Of a DNA stretch of 64,000 nt, positions 1 through 8,381 are shown one piece after another. Positions within the stretch are counted from its first letter, which is position 1; every line of letters starts with the position of its first letter. The notes below the pieces were generated by a model. The model did no database searches and was not told the DNA's origin. It saw only the letters and a program-made list of their open reading frames with translations. A program made the position numbers and the translations under genes. The DNA comes from JADJXV01 sp046328995 (GTDB taxonomy: Bacteria; Bacteroidota; Ignavibacteria; Kapaibacteriales; UBA961), in contig JAXLVN010000004.1 of NCBI GenBank assembly GCA_046328995.1, forward strand, positions 405,646 through 469,645, written 5' to 3'.

Positions 1-2173
1 GGATTTCTATATAGTATATTCCTGACAGTAGCGCGCTTCCGTCGAATTGAAGAGCAGCGGTATTGCCACCGGCGTTTTTTGTCAGTGAAGTGGTGATATT
101 TTGTATCTCTATACCGAGCATGGAGTAGAGTTTGACCTGAATTGTGGAAACATCAATACTCTGCGACCAAATAGCATCGATGTGGACGATTCCTGAAGTG
201 GGCACGGGACGTGGGTTGTAGAGCCAAACGGTAGGCGCGATATCAATCGTTGCCTCGGAAACAGAGGTGTAGAATGATCTGGGGAGCTTTTTCATCACCA
301 ATCCGGAGTTAAATCCACCCACTGCATAGGCAACATCATTACTCAATGAATAAATAGCTTGGATGATTTCCTTGCCGGGTGTGGGAGACGGTTGCCAAGT
401 TTTTCCGCCGTCGTTTGTTTCGAGAACTCTTCCTCCCGAGCCCGCTACATAGCCATGGTGGCGGTCGTTGAAGGAAATGGCCGGCTGCGCTGATGCACTT
501 GTCACTCTTCCTGAATCTGCTACAAGCCACGAACTACCGCCATCTTCTGTACGAAGAATGAGCGAACGGTACATCTGGTCATTTGCTGTTGCTACGCCAT
601 TGAATTCATCAAAAAAGTAAATCGAATTTATATTCTTGATAAAGGAAGGAAGTGCTTTTTTTTCAAATGATTGGCCTCTATCCCTCGATACAAAAAATGT
701 ATAATTAAATTGATTTTGAGGTGATTGATACGATCCTGTACAATACATCACGGAATTCGATGCACAGAATACTTTTGTGAATGCGATACTGTCCAATACC
801 TTCGTTGACCATGTCAGCCCGCGGTCGGTAGATATGCTGAGTTTACTGGTGGAGTATCCTACAGCATCACTACCAACAACTACTGTAAAATCAGGTGAAA
901 GTGCATGGATGGAAGCTAACCCGTTGGTTATTGAAAACTTTTGAGAGTAATTACTACCGCCGTCCGTTGTGCGGAGCACAGAACCGCCGGAGCCCCCCGG
1001 ACATGCAATTCCTGTGCGGGAGTCGTAAAAGTGGAGGGAGCTTACATAACCACCTGATAAAATAGTATCATATTCGCTTGCTCGCTGAGGCAGCCATGTG
1101 GCACCGGCATCATGCGTTCGGAATACCAACCCGAAACCACTACACCCTACAAATCCCGTGTCTTCAGTAATAAATTGTACGGCGGTGTATTTATAGTCTG
1201 ACTGCAATAAATACGAGAGTAACGTCCAGTGTTCGCCACCATCTAGAGTTCGATAGATTGTCTTGTGCGCTCCGACTGCGAGACCAATTTTGGAATCCAG
1301 AAACAACACAGAATACAAATGTCCAACAGATATTTGGCTGGAATCGAAGTTGTTATTGGCTATAAAGTGGCGACCGCCGTCAGTAGAGAAATGTATTTGT
1401 GAATTACGCGTAACAGCAAAGCCACGATCGTTCTTAGGAAAGCTCAGTGCGTTGGTACCTTTCGGTAAAGCAATGGTATCGGGATTCCATGTGCTGCCAT
1501 TATCTTCGGATTTCAAAAGAAAAGAAAATGTTTCCCTCGCCGCTACTGCATACACGGTCTTTTCGGCAGAAACGGTTATCGCTCTGATGCGATAGAGTGA
1601 ATTAAACACCGGCTCGGCTTTTGTATCATCCCATGTAATTCCGCTATCGGTCGATCGGAACACAAGCCCGTTTTCGGCTCCGATGAGGACAATACCGTTG
1701 GATAAGAATGCAACGGAGAAGAATGCTTCCGTTCTCGAAGTATTGACACGCATCCATTTCTTGCCGCCATCTTCTGTTCGGAAAATTGTACCTTGATCAC
1801 CGACAATTATTCCCACATTCTCACGAAACGCAACAGCCCGAAGCGTTCGAGTGCCGAGTGTTTGAATGCGCCATGATATCCCGGCATCATCCGTTGATAG
1901 AAGACTGCCATTTTCTCCAACGGCCACACCATGAAGTGAGTCAGCGAATGCAATATTCATTAATGAATCAGCATAGCCCGTAGGAATCTGCCGCCAGGAA
2001 TCTCCTTTATTGGGAGAACGCATCAGCACGCCATCCGTTCCGACAGCAAAGCAGGAAGATGTACCGGCAGAAGTTACGTGCAGCAAATCACTATTCAGCT
2101 TGTACCATTGATTCACCTCAGCACGAGCAAAAACCGGTAGAAAAATCACACAAAGTATGAGAAAATTGCGCAT
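1..2173 (-). CDS. Secreted YCF48/BNR-repeat beta-propeller protein with T9SS tail, truncated by the window edge
   Basis: The frame is open from an ATG at 2173 to the left edge (at least 724 codons), so the C-terminus is missing. It begins with a signal peptide (MRNFLILCVIFLPVFARA). The body is a series of about 45-60 residue repeats with the YCF48/BNR signature, for example GDQGTIFRTEDGGKKW and GENGSLLSTDDAGISW, expected to fold as one or two beta-propellers. The last visible part reads like a type A T9SS sorting domain (VKLYSMLG, then GIYYIEI), so the protein is probably exported by the Por system and anchored at or released from the surface. YCF48-like domains act in photosystem assembly in phototrophs, but in secreted proteins of this group they are generic propellers; no ligand can be named. 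The family is confident, the function is not. Confidence 0.85.
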   Translation of the reverse strand, partial: MRNFLILCVIFLPVFARAEVNQWYKLNSDLLHVTSAGTSSCFAVGTDGVLMRSPNKGDSWRQIPTGYADSLMNIAFADSLHGVAVGENGSLLSTDDAGISWRIQTLGTRTLRAVAFRENVGIIVGDQGTIFRTEDGGKKWMRVNTSRTEAFFSVAFLSNGIVLIGAENGLVFRSTDSGITWDDTKAEPVFNSLYRIRAITVSAEKTVYAVAARETFSFLLKSEDNGSTWNPDTIALPKGTNALSFPKNDRGFAVTRNSQIHFSTDGGRHFIANNNFDSSQISVGHLYSVLFLDSKIGLAVGAHKTIYRTLDGGEHWTLLSYLLQSDYKYTAVQFITEDTGFVGCSGFGLVFRTHDAGATWLPQRASEYDTILSGGYVSSLHFYDSRTGIACPGGSGGSVLRTTDGGSNYSQKFSITNGLASIHALSPDFTVVVGSDAVGYSTSKLSISTDRGLTWSTKVLDSIAFTKVFCASNSVMYCTGSYQSPQNQFNYTFFVSRDRGQSFEKKALPSFIKNINSIYFFDEFNGVATANDQMYRSLILRTEDGGSSWLVADSGRVTSASAQPAISFNDRHHGYVAGSGGRVLETNDGGKTWQPSPTPGKEIIQAIYSLSNDVAYAVGGFNSGLVMKKLPRSFYTSVSEATIDIAPTVWLYNPRPVPTSGIVHIDAIWSQSIDVSTIQVKLYSMLGIEIQNITTSLTKNAGGNTAALQFDGSALLSGIYYIEI

Positions 2174-2437
2174 AGAAAACCTGGGGGTATGAGGTTGAGG
2201 AAATATACGTTGAAGAACTAATATTTACGAGTTGTAGTTTTAGCTATCATGCTGACATTTAATGTGTAAAAAAATATGTATCTATTATGGAAGCTATTGC
2301 ACCCAAGGTCAAGTATGTACCAAAGAACACCATATGAAATACATTCTCTTTGCTTGCCTTCTATTATCTATACATCTTCACCAATGCGTAGTGCAGGCAT
2401 TTCAGAAATGGCAGTATTTACAGTTGTTGGGATAATC

Positions 2438-3850
2438 TCACCGCATCACCGGCATCAACGAAACATAATTATCAGCACCATTGGACACGCGCAGGAGATA
2501 GACGCCATTGGGGATGTCTCGAACATCAAAATCCAACGTACCGTATCCTGTAGCCCAATTCATTTGCACTGTTGAGGTGAGATTAGAAATTTCACTTCCG
2601 AGGATAGAATAGAGCCCTACCTGCAAGGAAGCTCGAAGCGATGGGTCGGAAAATATCTGTACCCTCGCTTGTGCTGTAACAGGATTGGGAATAATGGGAT
2701 AAATCCATGCACGGATGAGTTTCTCGTCAACTTTTGGTGCTTCAATTGTACTGCTTGCTTCACCTGTATAGACTACCACGCCCTCGGCGAGCGTACCGAC
2801 CCACACCTGTCCCTTGCCATCGACGGCGAGTCCTCCCTCAATCAAGGTTCTGGTGCCCATATCATAGTATCTGCCGTTAGGCAACTGTATTTTTTTCCAT
2901 TTCTTGGTGGTGGTGTCGAATTTAGCGAGGTAATCACGTCGAAAGGTCATCCATAAATTGCCTTTTGCGTCCTCGGCTACTGCTTGGCGATAGAGTGTTT
3001 GGGTTTTATCTTCGTCGCGGATGATTGGAATCTCATTTTTGTGATAGACAGTCCATACTGAATCTTTGGGCGTAAAACTCAGAATATAATCTGTCTGTGC
3101 ATTGAGCCATACTTTACCATCGCGGGTGATTTGAATCTTTCCTGCAGATTTGAGAGAAATAACCTCATTGCCAATACGCAAGGTATCAAAGAACGTACGA
3201 GTATTGGTAGTTGGATCAAATCGTCCAATACCTTCATTTGCAGTGTACCAGAGGCATCCGCTTTTCTCAACTTCCAATGAAGTAAATGCCTGATCTCCGG
3301 CAATTCCATATTTTGAATAATCTTGAAAATTTGCTACCGGATATCTAGTCCACACACCATCTTTAAAACGAGCTAGGTCAAAACCATTCGAATATCCCGA
3401 AAGCCAGAGTCCTCCTGTACTGTCGATTGCTATGGAGCGTACTTCATGATAAAACTGAGAAGTCGGAATTTTATTCGAATCTCGAGCCCATTCAGTACCC
3501 ATAAACTGCTTTGTAATTTTTTGTAGCTTGGTGTCATAATATTTCAACCCATATCCTGTCGCCACCCATAAATTATCTGACGAGTCTTTTATCATAGATA
3601 ATAAGGATCCACGCATAAACTCGGTAGAATCTGTACTATAGTTTTCCCAAAGCCCTTTATTCCAACGAAAGATACCTTTATGAAATCCACTTATAACTTC
3701 ACCGGACTTGAGGATAACAATAGATTCTGCAAAGGAGCGAACGGTGTTGCTATCTCTTGGATTGGCAGCTTTATCGTATTGTAGCCACTGAGCGGAGCAG
3801 GTGGTAGAGAGGGCGACTATGCAGAGCAGAAGGAGGAGAAGTAGTTTCAT
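2438..3850 (-). CDS. Secreted two-component-regulator-type propeller protein with T9SS sorting tail
   Basis: A 470-residue protein if translation starts at the ATG at 3850. That start gives a textbook signal peptide (MKLLLLLLLCIVALSTTCSA); a TTG start 31 codons upstream would bury it. The body has repeats of the Reg_prop type (DSSDNLWVATGYGLKYYD, DSTGGLWLSG, DAKGNLWMTF, DGKGQVWVGTLAEGVVVY), the extracellular propeller known from hybrid sensor kinases, but no kinase follows. The last 85 residues form a Por/T9SS type A sorting domain (IIPNPVTAQARVQIF, GLYSILG, NGVYLLRVS). It is probably a surface or secreted binding protein. It lies 264 bp from the preceding T9SS cargo gene on the same strand. 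Ligand unknown. Confidence 0.85.
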   Translation of the reverse strand: MKLLLLLLLCIVALSTTCSAQWLQYDKAANPRDSNTVRSFAESIVILKSGEVISGFHKGIFRWNKGLWENYSTDSTEFMRGSLLSMIKDSSDNLWVATGYGLKYYDTKLQKITKQFMGTEWARDSNKIPTSQFYHEVRSIAIDSTGGLWLSGYSNGFDLARFKDGVWTRYPVANFQDYSKYGIAGDQAFTSLEVEKSGCLWYTANEGIGRFDPTTNTRTFFDTLRIGNEVISLKSAGKIQITRDGKVWLNAQTDYILSFTPKDSVWTVYHKNEIPIIRDEDKTQTLYRQAVAEDAKGNLWMTFRRDYLAKFDTTTKKWKKIQLPNGRYYDMGTRTLIEGGLAVDGKGQVWVGTLAEGVVVYTGEASSTIEAPKVDEKLIRAWIYPIIPNPVTAQARVQIFSDPSLRASLQVGLYSILGSEISNLTSTVQMNWATGYGTLDFDVRDIPNGVYLLRVSNGADNYVSLMPVMR

Positions 3851-4168
3851 AAATAGCAGAGAAAAGGTACGATAAAAATTATGGACGACACATAGAAATG
3901 GTTGTGTTGAAAGCAAAATTGCAAAAAAATAGGGTGATGTCAAACTGAGGAAGGAAATTCAACTACACCGTATGCCAAGAATTACCCCAACTCTACCACA
4001 TACCAAGGCGAATACAATGCGCTAACGCAACCACAATGTGCTATCACAATTCTACCATTCCAGAAGAATCAAAAAAAAAAAAGATGGGCTGTGTGTAACT
4101 TGATATTGGTGTAGGAGATGGGATCGGGGTAATTTTCGGGAATTCATACCGAACTGTTGGTATTTCTC
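3851..4168. other. Intergenic, no gene seen
   Basis: About 320 bp between two leftward genes. It has a run of twelve A near 4070 and low-complexity sequence. I see no ORF, hairpin or RNA gene. It presumably holds the promoter of the propeller gene ending at 2438. Confidence 0.5.
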
Positions 4169-4672
4169 CTACTCTTTCGCAATTTTCCGGCATTCCTGGG
4201 TCAGCTCTTTTATAATACTATTGGATATATACTTATCGAAGCTGATGGTGTATCTCACGGTGAGCGATTTGTCGAGGAGAATAAATTTACCACTTACCTT
4301 TGCTCCGCTATTGGATAGCTCTTGGGATGTTACTGAAATATATGAATCATAAAATGTATGATCTTCCATGAGCGCGACCGCATCTTTGCGTCGCTGGGTG
4401 ACAGGCACGGCGATATACTTACAACGCTTCGCGATCGTGCTGTCGGTAAGGAGGAATTCTTTGATGTTTTTCGAGGTAATCGTGCACTTTACACACTCAC
4501 CAAGAGATACCAACTCCAAAAGATAAAATGTTCCGCCGGAGTCAAGGGCTTGAATCGCCCTCATTTTTTGAACAACTAATTTTTCGAATTGTTCCTCATC
4601 AGACGCGTGAAGAGTATTCACACCAAAAAGGATGACATATCCGACAAGCAGAAAGAGAAGAATTTTGCTCAT
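4169..4672 (-). CDS. Small exported thioredoxin-like (CxxC) protein, function unknown
   Basis: A 167-residue protein with an N-terminal signal peptide (MSKILLFLLVGYVILFGV, cleavage probably after HAS). Near residues 50-60 it carries FYLLELVSLGECVKCTI, a CxxC (C-V-K-C) after a predicted beta strand, as in thioredoxin-fold redox proteins. Downstream segments (KCKYIAVPVT, GKFILLDKSLTVRY) fit the later strands of that fold. The canonical WCGPC and cis-Pro loop are not obvious, so thioredoxin-like is an inference. The gene starts 10 bp after the stop of the 448-residue gene upstream on the same strand, so the two are probably co-transcribed. Confidence 0.65.
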   Translation of the reverse strand: MSKILLFLLVGYVILFGVNTLHASDEEQFEKLVVQKMRAIQALDSGGTFYLLELVSLGECVKCTITSKNIKEFLLTDSTIAKRCKYIAVPVTQRRKDAVALMEDHTFYDSYISVTSQELSNSGAKVSGKFILLDKSLTVRYTISFDKYISNSIIKELTQECRKIAKE

Positions 4673-4681
4673 AGTATTTTT

Positions 4682-6028
4682 TTAAAACGGAATATAATGT
4701 AATTGCCAGTTTTCATCAGCATCCATTGTCACATAACAGATTGTATTATCAAGTGCTTTATAGCCGGTGTAATAGATCTTGTTCCCACCGGTCGGTTTTT
4801 CAATACGCTTTTCTTTAATAACCTTCCAGTTGTTGTCATATTCCCGGACTAACCAGCTATTGCTTCCTCGTTGATAAATAACAAGCACCATGGAATTGGT
4901 GCTTGTATGCTCAGCTTGCTGGATATAGAAATTCTGACGGGAATACAAGGTCGTAAATCCCTGTTTTCCCTCTTTAAAACCTTGAAACATAGCACTATTA
5001 TCCGGTGAAATATGCAAGGGAAACGTACTGATGGTAGAATCTGTACATACTTGTACACTATCCCATACGGCATAGAGGATGGTGACCGTATCCTGTCCCT
5101 TGGGTACGGCATACACTCCGGTATAGGAATAAGTGAGAATCATCGGGAATCGATAGTTCACCGGAATATCTCCATAGGTACGTACCAATTCGGAGGTCTT
5201 TCGATTGAAGAGTCCAATCGAACCAATCGGTTGTGAATCATTCCGAAGGATGAAGTCTTTTTCGCTCGGATACGTGTCATGGGATATTTGGCTCAAAAAA
5301 TTAATACACTTCGAATCTTTGGCAGTAAAAGTAGTTAAGCAGTTTATAGGACCAATATTTTTCTCAAAACTTACATTCAGTACGCTACAATTTTCTTTTC
5401 TGTCCGGGATCGAAAATTCGAGCATGCAGACCGAGTTTACAATTCGTGTTTCAGGAGGTGCAGCGGATTTTAATTTGAAGGTGTCCATTGCCATCGTGGA
5501 AATCGTCGCAGTGATATAGAGCAATGAGTCATTAGCAAAATATCCATTTTCAAAATACTGCGGTAGGAGGTCTTTTCTTTCTTTTCCGGTAGGGAGTGCG
5601 AATGTATCTTCTTCGATAATAAGACCGGTAGGTGGGACGAGGACAGGATCGTTGATTGCTTTCATGTTGGCTAAAAACCGCTTTGCCTGATCTTCGGGAA
5701 GTTTTTTTGAGTATCCAAGCAGCCGTTCTAAAGACCAAAATAACTTTGTTTGTCGTATCTTATTCTCAGCCTGCTTATTCCATACGGAGTCGTAGTAGGA
5801 CTCGTTATACGTCCACCGTCGTATTAAATTACCAGTATTTGTTAGTAAAAATGCATTGAATTTTTCATCGACAATGAAGATATATTTCCCGCTTGGCGAA
5901 TACTTTATAGTGCGGATAGAAGCGCACTCGGGAATTGTGCGAAGAGAAAGTGTGGTCTGCGCGTAGGATGAAAATTGTAGAAAGGCGCATAGAGCAGAGC
6001 AGAGAAGGAACGTGATAGAGTAGATCAT
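4682..6028 (-). CDS. Exported WD40-like beta-propeller protein, hypothetical
   Basis: A 448-residue protein with a signal peptide (MIYSITFLLCSALCAFLQF, cleavage near SSYAQ). The first repeat looks like a WD40/PD40 blade (IRTIKYSPSGKYIFIVDE). Later segments (LLTNTGNLIRRW, LTYSYTGVYAVPKG, MVLVIYQRGSNSWLVREYDN) resemble blades but are too divergent for a confident count. No sorting tail is visible and the protein ends right after a strand (WQLHYIPF), so the export route is not typical T9SS. It is followed after 10 bp by the CxxC protein gene, suggesting an operon. I recognise no specific function. Confidence 0.65.
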   Translation of the reverse strand: MIYSITFLLCSALCAFLQFSSYAQTTLSLRTIPECASIRTIKYSPSGKYIFIVDEKFNAFLLTNTGNLIRRWTYNESYYDSVWNKQAENKIRQTKLFWSLERLLGYSKKLPEDQAKRFLANMKAINDPVLVPPTGLIIEEDTFALPTGKERKDLLPQYFENGYFANDSLLYITATISTMAMDTFKLKSAAPPETRIVNSVCMLEFSIPDRKENCSVLNVSFEKNIGPINCLTTFTAKDSKCINFLSQISHDTYPSEKDFILRNDSQPIGSIGLFNRKTSELVRTYGDIPVNYRFPMILTYSYTGVYAVPKGQDTVTILYAVWDSVQVCTDSTISTFPLHISPDNSAMFQGFKEGKQGFTTLYSRQNFYIQQAEHTSTNSMVLVIYQRGSNSWLVREYDNNWKVIKEKRIEKPTGGNKIYYTGYKALDNTICYVTMDADENWQLHYIPF

Positions 6029-6052
6029 AGAATGATAATTAATAAGAATAAT

Positions 6053-6088
6053 TAAGCTGAGCGAATGCTAAACTATTCGCTCAGCTTA
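6053..6088 (-). terminator. Strong hairpin terminator after the small exported peptide gene
   Basis: A perfect 14-bp inverted repeat (6053-6066 with 6075-6088, 8-base loop) lies between the stop of the peptide gene at 6111 and the next leftward start at 6028. On the minus strand it is followed by T-rich sequence, fitting a rho-independent terminator that separates the peptide gene from the propeller gene. Confidence 0.7.
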
Positions 6089-6110
6089 CAGAGTAGAACA
6101 TACAACAGTA

Positions 6111-6425
6111 CTATTCAGATAGAAGTTCACCTTGGTTATCGTCTTCAATAATAGGACCACCACCACCGGTAAGAAAAATAGTTGCAGGAGTCCAATAATT
6201 GCCGTCTCCTGTGGGTTCATAACAAGTTGAGTTTCCGGTACCACATCTAAAGCTAAAATCCCCGTTTGAGTCAACTCCACTGGTTTGCATAAAGATGCCT
6301 AGAGCCCCTGCAGGATTCCCTTTAGTTAATCTAAACAATGTACCTGCCGAAGCAGTCTGAGATACCACCAACGCACCCATAATCACCAATGCACTAAAGA
6401 CCATATTCTTAATAAATGTTTTCAT
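6111..6425 (-). CDS. Small exported protein (104 aa), unknown
   Basis: The protein has a clean signal peptide (MKTFIKNMVFSALVIMGALV, cleavage after TASA) and a mature part of about 77 residues. The mature part has two cysteines (RCGTGNSTCYEPTG), a glycine run near the end (LTGGGGP) and an acidic tail (IIEDDNQGELLSE). It resembles the small exported proteins of unknown function scattered through Bacteroidota genomes, but I cannot assign a family. It has its own terminator (6053-6088), a candidate promoter about 200 bp upstream (6628-6659), and an AraC-type HTH gene directly upstream on the same strand, which suggests regulated single-gene expression. Confidence 0.65.
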   Translation of the reverse strand: MKTFIKNMVFSALVIMGALVVSQTASAGTLFRLTKGNPAGALGIFMQTSGVDSNGDFSFRCGTGNSTCYEPTGDGNYWTPATIFLTGGGGPIIEDDNQGELLSE

Positions 6426-6627
6426 GATATTTCTTTCTAAACAATTGACAAATAAGTTCGTATCGAGATCCTTTCTATCAATACAAAGCTACTCTTTCAT
6501 TCGGAGAATGAGAGGTAGTACATCTTATGGGAAAGAGCACCAAAGAGCACGACCTACGCATACAACCAAATTAGCATTGCACAGTTAAATTTCTCCCGCA
6601 GAAATTTACGATGGTAAATTTCGGGTG

Positions 6628-6659
6628 CAAAACTACCACAATACGATACTGTTTGTCAA
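6628..6659 (-). promoter_or_regulatory. Candidate promoter of the small peptide gene
   Basis: On the minus strand TTGACA (6659-6654) is followed after 18 bases by TAGTTTTG (6635-6628). The latter matches TAnnTTTG, the -7 box described for Bacteroidota sigma factors; TTGACA is a classical -35 box. It points at the exported peptide gene starting at 6425, leaving a leader of about 200 nt. Inferred from sequence only. Confidence 0.35.
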
Positions 6660-6668
6660 TACCCAAAA

Positions 6669-6692
6669 ATTTGGACAAAAATTTGGACAAAA
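6669..6692 (-). promoter_or_regulatory. Direct repeats next to the -35 box, possible AraC-type operator
   Basis: Two identical 12-bp direct repeats (atttggacaaaa at 6669-6680 and 6681-6692 on the plus strand) lie immediately upstream of the candidate -35 box and between the AraC-type HTH gene and the peptide gene. AraC-family proteins typically bind direct repeats beside the -35 box, so this is a plausible operator. No binding is shown. Confidence 0.3.
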
Positions 6693-6734
6693 ATTCGTGC
6701 TGAATTTAATGCAAGCTCAACAGATTACATTATA

Positions 6735-7130
6735 TTAGCTATCGAAGTCGGGTGGTAGCCCCCCCCCTGTACTCCAGATATTGAGCCGCCACTGGTGGTA
6801 TAATGCCTGTTTATCACTACTTTCGGCGAGGAGTTTTCGAGCTTGTTGGGCGGTGATGCCTATCCGTTTTTTAAAAGCCCGATGGAATGTTTTTTCACAG
6901 CCAAATCCACATTTGTCGGCAACGATTCCAAAATGCTCGCCATGCTCCAAGCGCTTGAGCGCTATATCCAAGCGGCTGCCTTCGATTACTTTGGCGGGGC
7001 TGAGACCGAAATGCTTATACGTCACATCGCGTATCTGAGAATATGTACTGCCAAGATTGTGGAGCAATATATTGACATCAAATTGCTGCTGCCTACAGTG
7101 CTCGTGAATACTACGGAAAATATGAATCAT
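6735..7130 (-). CDS. Stand-alone AraC-type helix-turn-helix DNA-binding protein
   Basis: A 131-residue protein consisting almost entirely of the two-HTH AraC C-terminal domain: a first HTH around LHNLGSTYSQIRDVTYKHFG, the family linker LSPAKVIEGSRLDIALKRLE, and a second HTH around FGIVADKCGFGCEKTFHRAF followed by KKRIGITAQQARKLL. AraC/XylS regulators usually carry an N-terminal sensor domain of 150 or more residues; none is present and no longer ORF precedes it. The start at 7130 has GGAG 9 bases upstream. A run of nine C (6759-6767) lies in the last codons, so slippage would change only the tail. It probably regulates the exported peptide gene just downstream (inference from position). Confidence 0.75.
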   Translation of the reverse strand: MIHIFRSIHEHCRQQQFDVNILLHNLGSTYSQIRDVTYKHFGLSPAKVIEGSRLDIALKRLEHGEHFGIVADKCGFGCEKTFHRAFKKRIGITAQQARKLLAESSDKQALYHQWRLNIWSTGGGLPPDFDS

Positions 7131-7415
7131 GGAAAATACTCCGCAGAGAATATGTAAAAATAATGAGTACTACTGTGAAGATTGTGTACTACGTACCCGT
7201 TGCAGCTCTCACGTATGCAATATAGCAGGTAAATTGGTCAATTCCATGACAAAGTGATGCCATTTAGTTACATCAGTTTTTGGGCTGTTTTGAGGTGATT
7301 TTTGGCGGTTCAAAATAGCACAATTGAGGTTTTATGCGGTCTCGCGGGTTTTGGTAATGTGCGGAAAATGAGGAAAAAAGGGGTGTTTTGTTACATTTTG
7401 ATTTTGTATTCCTCT

Positions 7416-8165
7416 TCACAAATACTTCTTCAAAAACTCCCGAGTCATCGGGCTCTCGGGTTGCGAGAAAATCTTCTCCGGTGTGCCGATTTCTTCGATA
7501 GTGCCGTGATTGAGCACGGCGATCGTGTCGCTTACTTCGCGGGCAAAGCGCATTTCGTGGGTGACGACGAGCATTGTCATGCCTTCATCGGCGAGATTTT
7601 TCATCACTGAGAGCACTTCATCGACTAATTGCGGGTCGAGCGCCGAGGTGGGTTCGTCAAAAAGCATCACTTGCGGCTCCATCGCAAGCGCGCGGGCAAT
7701 TGCCACGCGCTGACTCTGTCCGCCCGAGAGCTGGGACGGATAATGCGCGCTTTTGTCGGCAAGGCCAACTTTTTCAAGCAGATGCATTGCCTTTTGATTC
7801 GCTTCGGACTTGGATATATTCTTAATCAACATCGGTGCGGCGGTGATATTTTCCAGGGCAGTCAGGTGCGGGAACAGATTAAAACTCTGAAATACCATGC
7901 CAATCGTGCGGCGCAAAAGGAGGATTTTCTGACGTTCATTCTTGGTGTGTTTGCGGTTCTTGGTATGCTCTAACGTCACGCCTGCGATACTAATCTTACC
8001 TTCGTCGAAGGTTTCAAGCTGATTGAGACACCGCAAAAACGTACTCTTGCCGCATCCGCTCGGACCGATAATCACGGTCAGTTCACCTTTGCGCTGATGC
8101 CAGTTGATACCGCGCAGGATTTCATTCTTACCAAAGCTTTTCCAGAGATTTTCGACCGTAATCAT
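7416..8165 (-). CDS. Polar amino acid ABC transporter ATPase (GlnQ/HisP-type)
   Basis: A 249-residue protein from the ATG at 8165; longer in-frame starts add a non-homologous leader. All nucleotide-binding motifs are present: Walker A GPSGCGKST, Q-loop MVFQSFNLFPH, signature LSGGQSQRVAIARALA, Walker B VMLFDEPTSALDP, and the H-loop VVTHEM. MVFQSFNLFPHLTALENI and the length are typical of the PAAT family (GlnQ, HisP, ArtP), which energises uptake of polar amino acids with a GlnP-type permease and a periplasmic binding protein. Neither partner lies in the window, so it is an orphan ATPase and its substrate cannot be named. Confidence 0.9.
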   Translation of the reverse strand: MITVENLWKSFGKNEILRGINWHQRKGELTVIIGPSGCGKSTFLRCLNQLETFDEGKISIAGVTLEHTKNRKHTKNERQKILLLRRTIGMVFQSFNLFPHLTALENITAAPMLIKNISKSEANQKAMHLLEKVGLADKSAHYPSQLSGGQSQRVAIARALAMEPQVMLFDEPTSALDPQLVDEVLSVMKNLADEGMTMLVVTHEMRFAREVSDTIAVLNHGTIEEIGTPEKIFSQPESPMTREFLKKYL

Positions 8166-8312
8166 AAGTAGGTACATGCAGTAATTGAGAGTTTTGATGC
8201 CACAAAAATACACGAAAAACGCTTGAATCTCCGACAATTTTTGTGAAGAAAAGAATTTGGATGCCCGGGGAGAAGGAGCATTGCCTTTGGCGTACAGATG
8301 TGGCTGAAACTG

Positions 8313-8347
8313 CATCGCCCCTCAATCATCTTGATAGAGGGGCGATG
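8313..8347 (-). terminator. Hairpin between the ABC ATPase and the IgGFc protein gene
   Basis: A perfect 11-bp inverted repeat (catcgcccctc at 8313-8323, complement at 8337-8347, 13-base loop) lies about 35 bp past the stop of the leftward 1022-residue gene. There is no clear T-run, so it may be an intrinsic terminator or an RNA-stabilising hairpin. Confidence 0.55.
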
Positions 8348-8381
8348 TGCGGTCTGAGTCGGGTAGTTGTGCCGTAATCGT

